A DNA stretch of 7,204 bases from Nanobdellota archaeon. Lineage in GTDB: Archaea > Nanobdellota > Nanobdellia > Woesearchaeales > UBA12501. Each line of letters starts with the position of its first letter. Positions within the stretch are counted from its first letter, which is position 1. The stretch covers positions 1 through 7,204 of the forward strand of contig JAHJCS010000239.1 in the NCBI GenBank assembly GCA_018812465.1, read 5' to 3'. Of the stretch, positions 5,794 to 7,204 are shown piece by piece. A program made the translations under genes and the position numbers. The notes beneath the pieces were generated by a model. That model made no database searches, was not told the origin of the DNA, and was given only the letters and a program-made list of their open reading frames with translations.

Positions 5794-6522
5794 ATGAGTC
5801 AGGAAATAACTTACAAGCAAGGAGAAGAAACAAGAACAGTGGATATATACACAAAAGAAGGCCTTGAAACAATGAGTATGTTATGGTCAAAGGTTTTTGT
5901 GCATAATAAATTCACTCATGAAGTTACATGGATGGGAATACCGATAATACAGTTTCCAGGAGATATTGTGATGATGCAGGAGCTTGTATGGAAGATAAAG
6001 CCTGATGTGATTGTTGAATGTGGAATAGCTCATGGAGGATCATTGATATTCTATGCTTCATTGCTTGAACTGATAGGAAACGGAAAGGTTGTTGGAATAG
6101 ACATTGATATAAGAAAACATAACAGGAAAGCAATAGAATCACATCCAATGTTCAAAAGAGTTGAAATGATAGAAGGAAGCTCTATTGATGAAGATATTGT
6201 TGCACAGGTAAAGGAAAAGATAGGGGATGCAAAGACTGTGCTTGTCATACTTGATTCAAATCATTCAAAAGACCATGTTGCAAAGGAGATACAGCTCTAT
6301 AAAGGGATGGTTACCCCAGGAAGCTATCTTGTCGTGACTGACGGAGCCCAGAAATTCATGTCAGACATACCTGATGGAAAACCTGAATGGACAAAGGACA
6401 ATCCATGGGATGCTTTGAATGAATTCATGCAGGACAATGATGAGTTTGATATAGATCCATTCTACAACCGGCTGAAGATAACATCAAATCCTGACGGGTT
6501 CCTCAAGAAAAAAGAGAAATAA
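5794..6522 (+). CDS. CmcI/cephalosporin hydroxylase-family SAM methyltransferase
   Basis: A 242-residue protein of the family usually auto-named cephalosporin hydroxylase (CmcI type), which is structurally a class I SAM-dependent O-methyltransferase fold. WMGIPIIQFPGD at 46-57 is the family N-terminal signature, VIVECGIAHGGS at 72-83 is the SAM loop, GIDIDI at 101-106 holds the ribose-binding acid, LDSNHS at 153-158 gives a probable metal/catalytic D154, and VTDG at 181-184 a second acidic site. No signal peptide or membrane segment is visible. Members in polysaccharide clusters probably O-methylate sugars, so a sugar O-methyltransferase is the best inference; antibiotic biosynthesis is not supported by any neighbour. 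It starts 4 nt after the previous stop, with AAGGTGA overlapping that stop as ribosome-binding site, so translation is probably coupled. Confidence 0.88.
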   Translation: MSQEITYKQGEETRTVDIYTKEGLETMSMLWSKVFVHNKFTHEVTWMGIPIIQFPGDIVMMQELVWKIKPDVIVECGIAHGGSLIFYASLLELIGNGKVVGIDIDIRKHNRKAIESHPMFKRVEMIEGSSIDEDIVAQVKEKIGDAKTVLVILDSNHSKDHVAKEIQLYKGMVTPGSYLVVTDGAQKFMSDIPDGKPEWTKDNPWDALNEFMQDNDEFDIDPFYNRLKITSNPDGFLKKKEK

Positions 6523-6539
6523 AAAAAGGTCATATAAAG

Positions 6540-7204
6540 ATGGAAGACTGTTTCATTAAAGGAATTGAAGGAAAGAAGGTTCTTGTTACAGGAGCCACTG
6601 GAGGTATAGGTTCAGCTATCGCAAGGATATTCGGACAGCATGGAGCCCAGGTTGGAATACACTACTTCAACGCAGAGGACAAGGCAAAAGAGCTTGCTGA
6701 TGAGATAAATAAGATGTGCGGCAAAGGAAAAGCAGAGATAATAAAAGGAGATCTTCTTGACCATGATGCAAGAACTGGCCTTGTTGGGTCATTTGCAAAG
6801 ATATTTGGAGGGATTGATATCCTGATCAACAATGCAGGTGCAGTCTTTGACTATGAGCTGTTCACAGACCTTGAGGAGATATCATGGGACAAAACATTTG
6901 AACTGAATGCAAAGGCCCCTTTCTACCTATCTGCATCTGCTTTCAAGCATATGAAAAAAGGCGGAAGGATAATCAACATAAGCTCTGCAAATGTAAAATA
7001 TGGGGGAAGCGCAAAGAGCATGCATTATAGCTCAGCAAAAGCAGCGCTTGACAACCTTACAACAGGACTTTCAAGAGAAGGGGCCAGCAAAGGCATACTT
7101 GTCAATTCAATAAGATGCGGAGTGATTGATACTGATATGAGAATAAAGATCAAAGGATATTCTGAAGAGCAGTTCAGGAAGAGAATCGACATGATACCAC
7201 TTAA
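6540..7204 (+). CDS. Classical SDR oxidoreductase (FabG-like), 3'-truncated by window
   Basis: The frame is open from ATG 6540 to the window end, 221 codons with no stop; the family is usually about 250 residues, so some 30 are probably missing. It is a classical short-chain dehydrogenase: TGATGGIG at residues 17-24 binds the cofactor, NNAG is at 97-100, the active-site Asn is probably N123, the catalytic Ser lies in NISSA at 146-150, and Y163/K167 form YSSAK. All catalytic residues are intact. The usual PG after the active site reads CG in NSIRCGVIDTDM. It follows the methyltransferase by 17 nt with a weak AAAGGT site about 9 nt before the ATG, so it is probably in the same operon. The substrate could be a keto-sugar or sugar nucleotide, but the classical SDR fold does not specify one. 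Confidence 0.88.
   Translation, partial: MEDCFIKGIEGKKVLVTGATGGIGSAIARIFGQHGAQVGIHYFNAEDKAKELADEINKMCGKGKAEIIKGDLLDHDARTGLVGSFAKIFGGIDILINNAGAVFDYELFTDLEEISWDKTFELNAKAPFYLSASAFKHMKKGGRIINISSANVKYGGSAKSMHYSSAKAALDNLTTGLSREGASKGILVNSIRCGVIDTDMRIKIKGYSEEQFRKRIDMIPL

Noticed and set aside
5794..6522. Beta-lactam antibiotic gene cluster suggested by the CmcI-family protein
   Set aside because: No ACV synthetase, isopenicillin synthase or other cephamycin gene is present; the family is widespread in polysaccharide loci.

Overview
The window is a compact, single-strand gene cluster for making and decorating an unusual nucleotide-activated sugar, most likely a heptose, for a surface polysaccharide or glycoprotein glycan. 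All eight genes read on the + strand. Gaps are 35 nt or less, or a 1-nt overlap, except for one 158-nt gap that splits the cluster into two probable transcription units. Base and codon use look uniform, with A+T-rich DNA throughout. Arginine is almost always AGA/AGG: by hand I found only four CGN codons in the whole window. ATA is a common isoleucine codon. With AT-rich TATA-like patches upstream of both units, this fits an archaeon (a DPANN/Woesearchaeota-like genome is my first guess). AGA/AGG-biased bacteria, including candidate-phyla bacteria, remain possible. No gene here is a lineage marker.

Unit 1 (94-2964) holds a GmhA-type sedoheptulose-7-phosphate isomerase (94-693), an extended-SDR sugar-nucleotide oxidoreductase/epimerase (707-1753), and a fused nucleotidyltransferase plus GmhB-type heptose-bisphosphate phosphatase (1789-2964). 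Together they supply most of the route from sedoheptulose 7-phosphate to an NDP-heptose. The C1 kinase (HddA/HldE-N type) is not in the window.

Unit 2 (3123 to the window end) holds modifying enzymes: a zinc-containing sugar C-methyltransferase of the TylC3/TcaB9 type (3123-4364), an RmlC/RfbC-like cupin epimerase (4364-4930), a second extended SDR (4941-5789), a CmcI-type 'cephalosporin hydroxylase' family methyltransferase (5794-6522), and a classical SDR cut off by the window edge (6540-7204).

My working model is inference. An NDP-heptose is made, oxidised at C4, C-methylated and/or epimerised next to the keto group, reduced again, and possibly O-methylated. The layout recalls the Campylobacter jejuni capsule heptose-modification genes but adds a C-methyltransferase and a phosphatase fusion. 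Three departures from family consensus deserve attention: the second extended SDR has Phe where the catalytic Tyr should be, the RmlC-like epimerase lacks the His of its AHGF motif, and no 4,6-dehydratase is recognisable. There are no RNA genes, CRISPR arrays, mobile elements, glycosyltransferases or transporters in the window.
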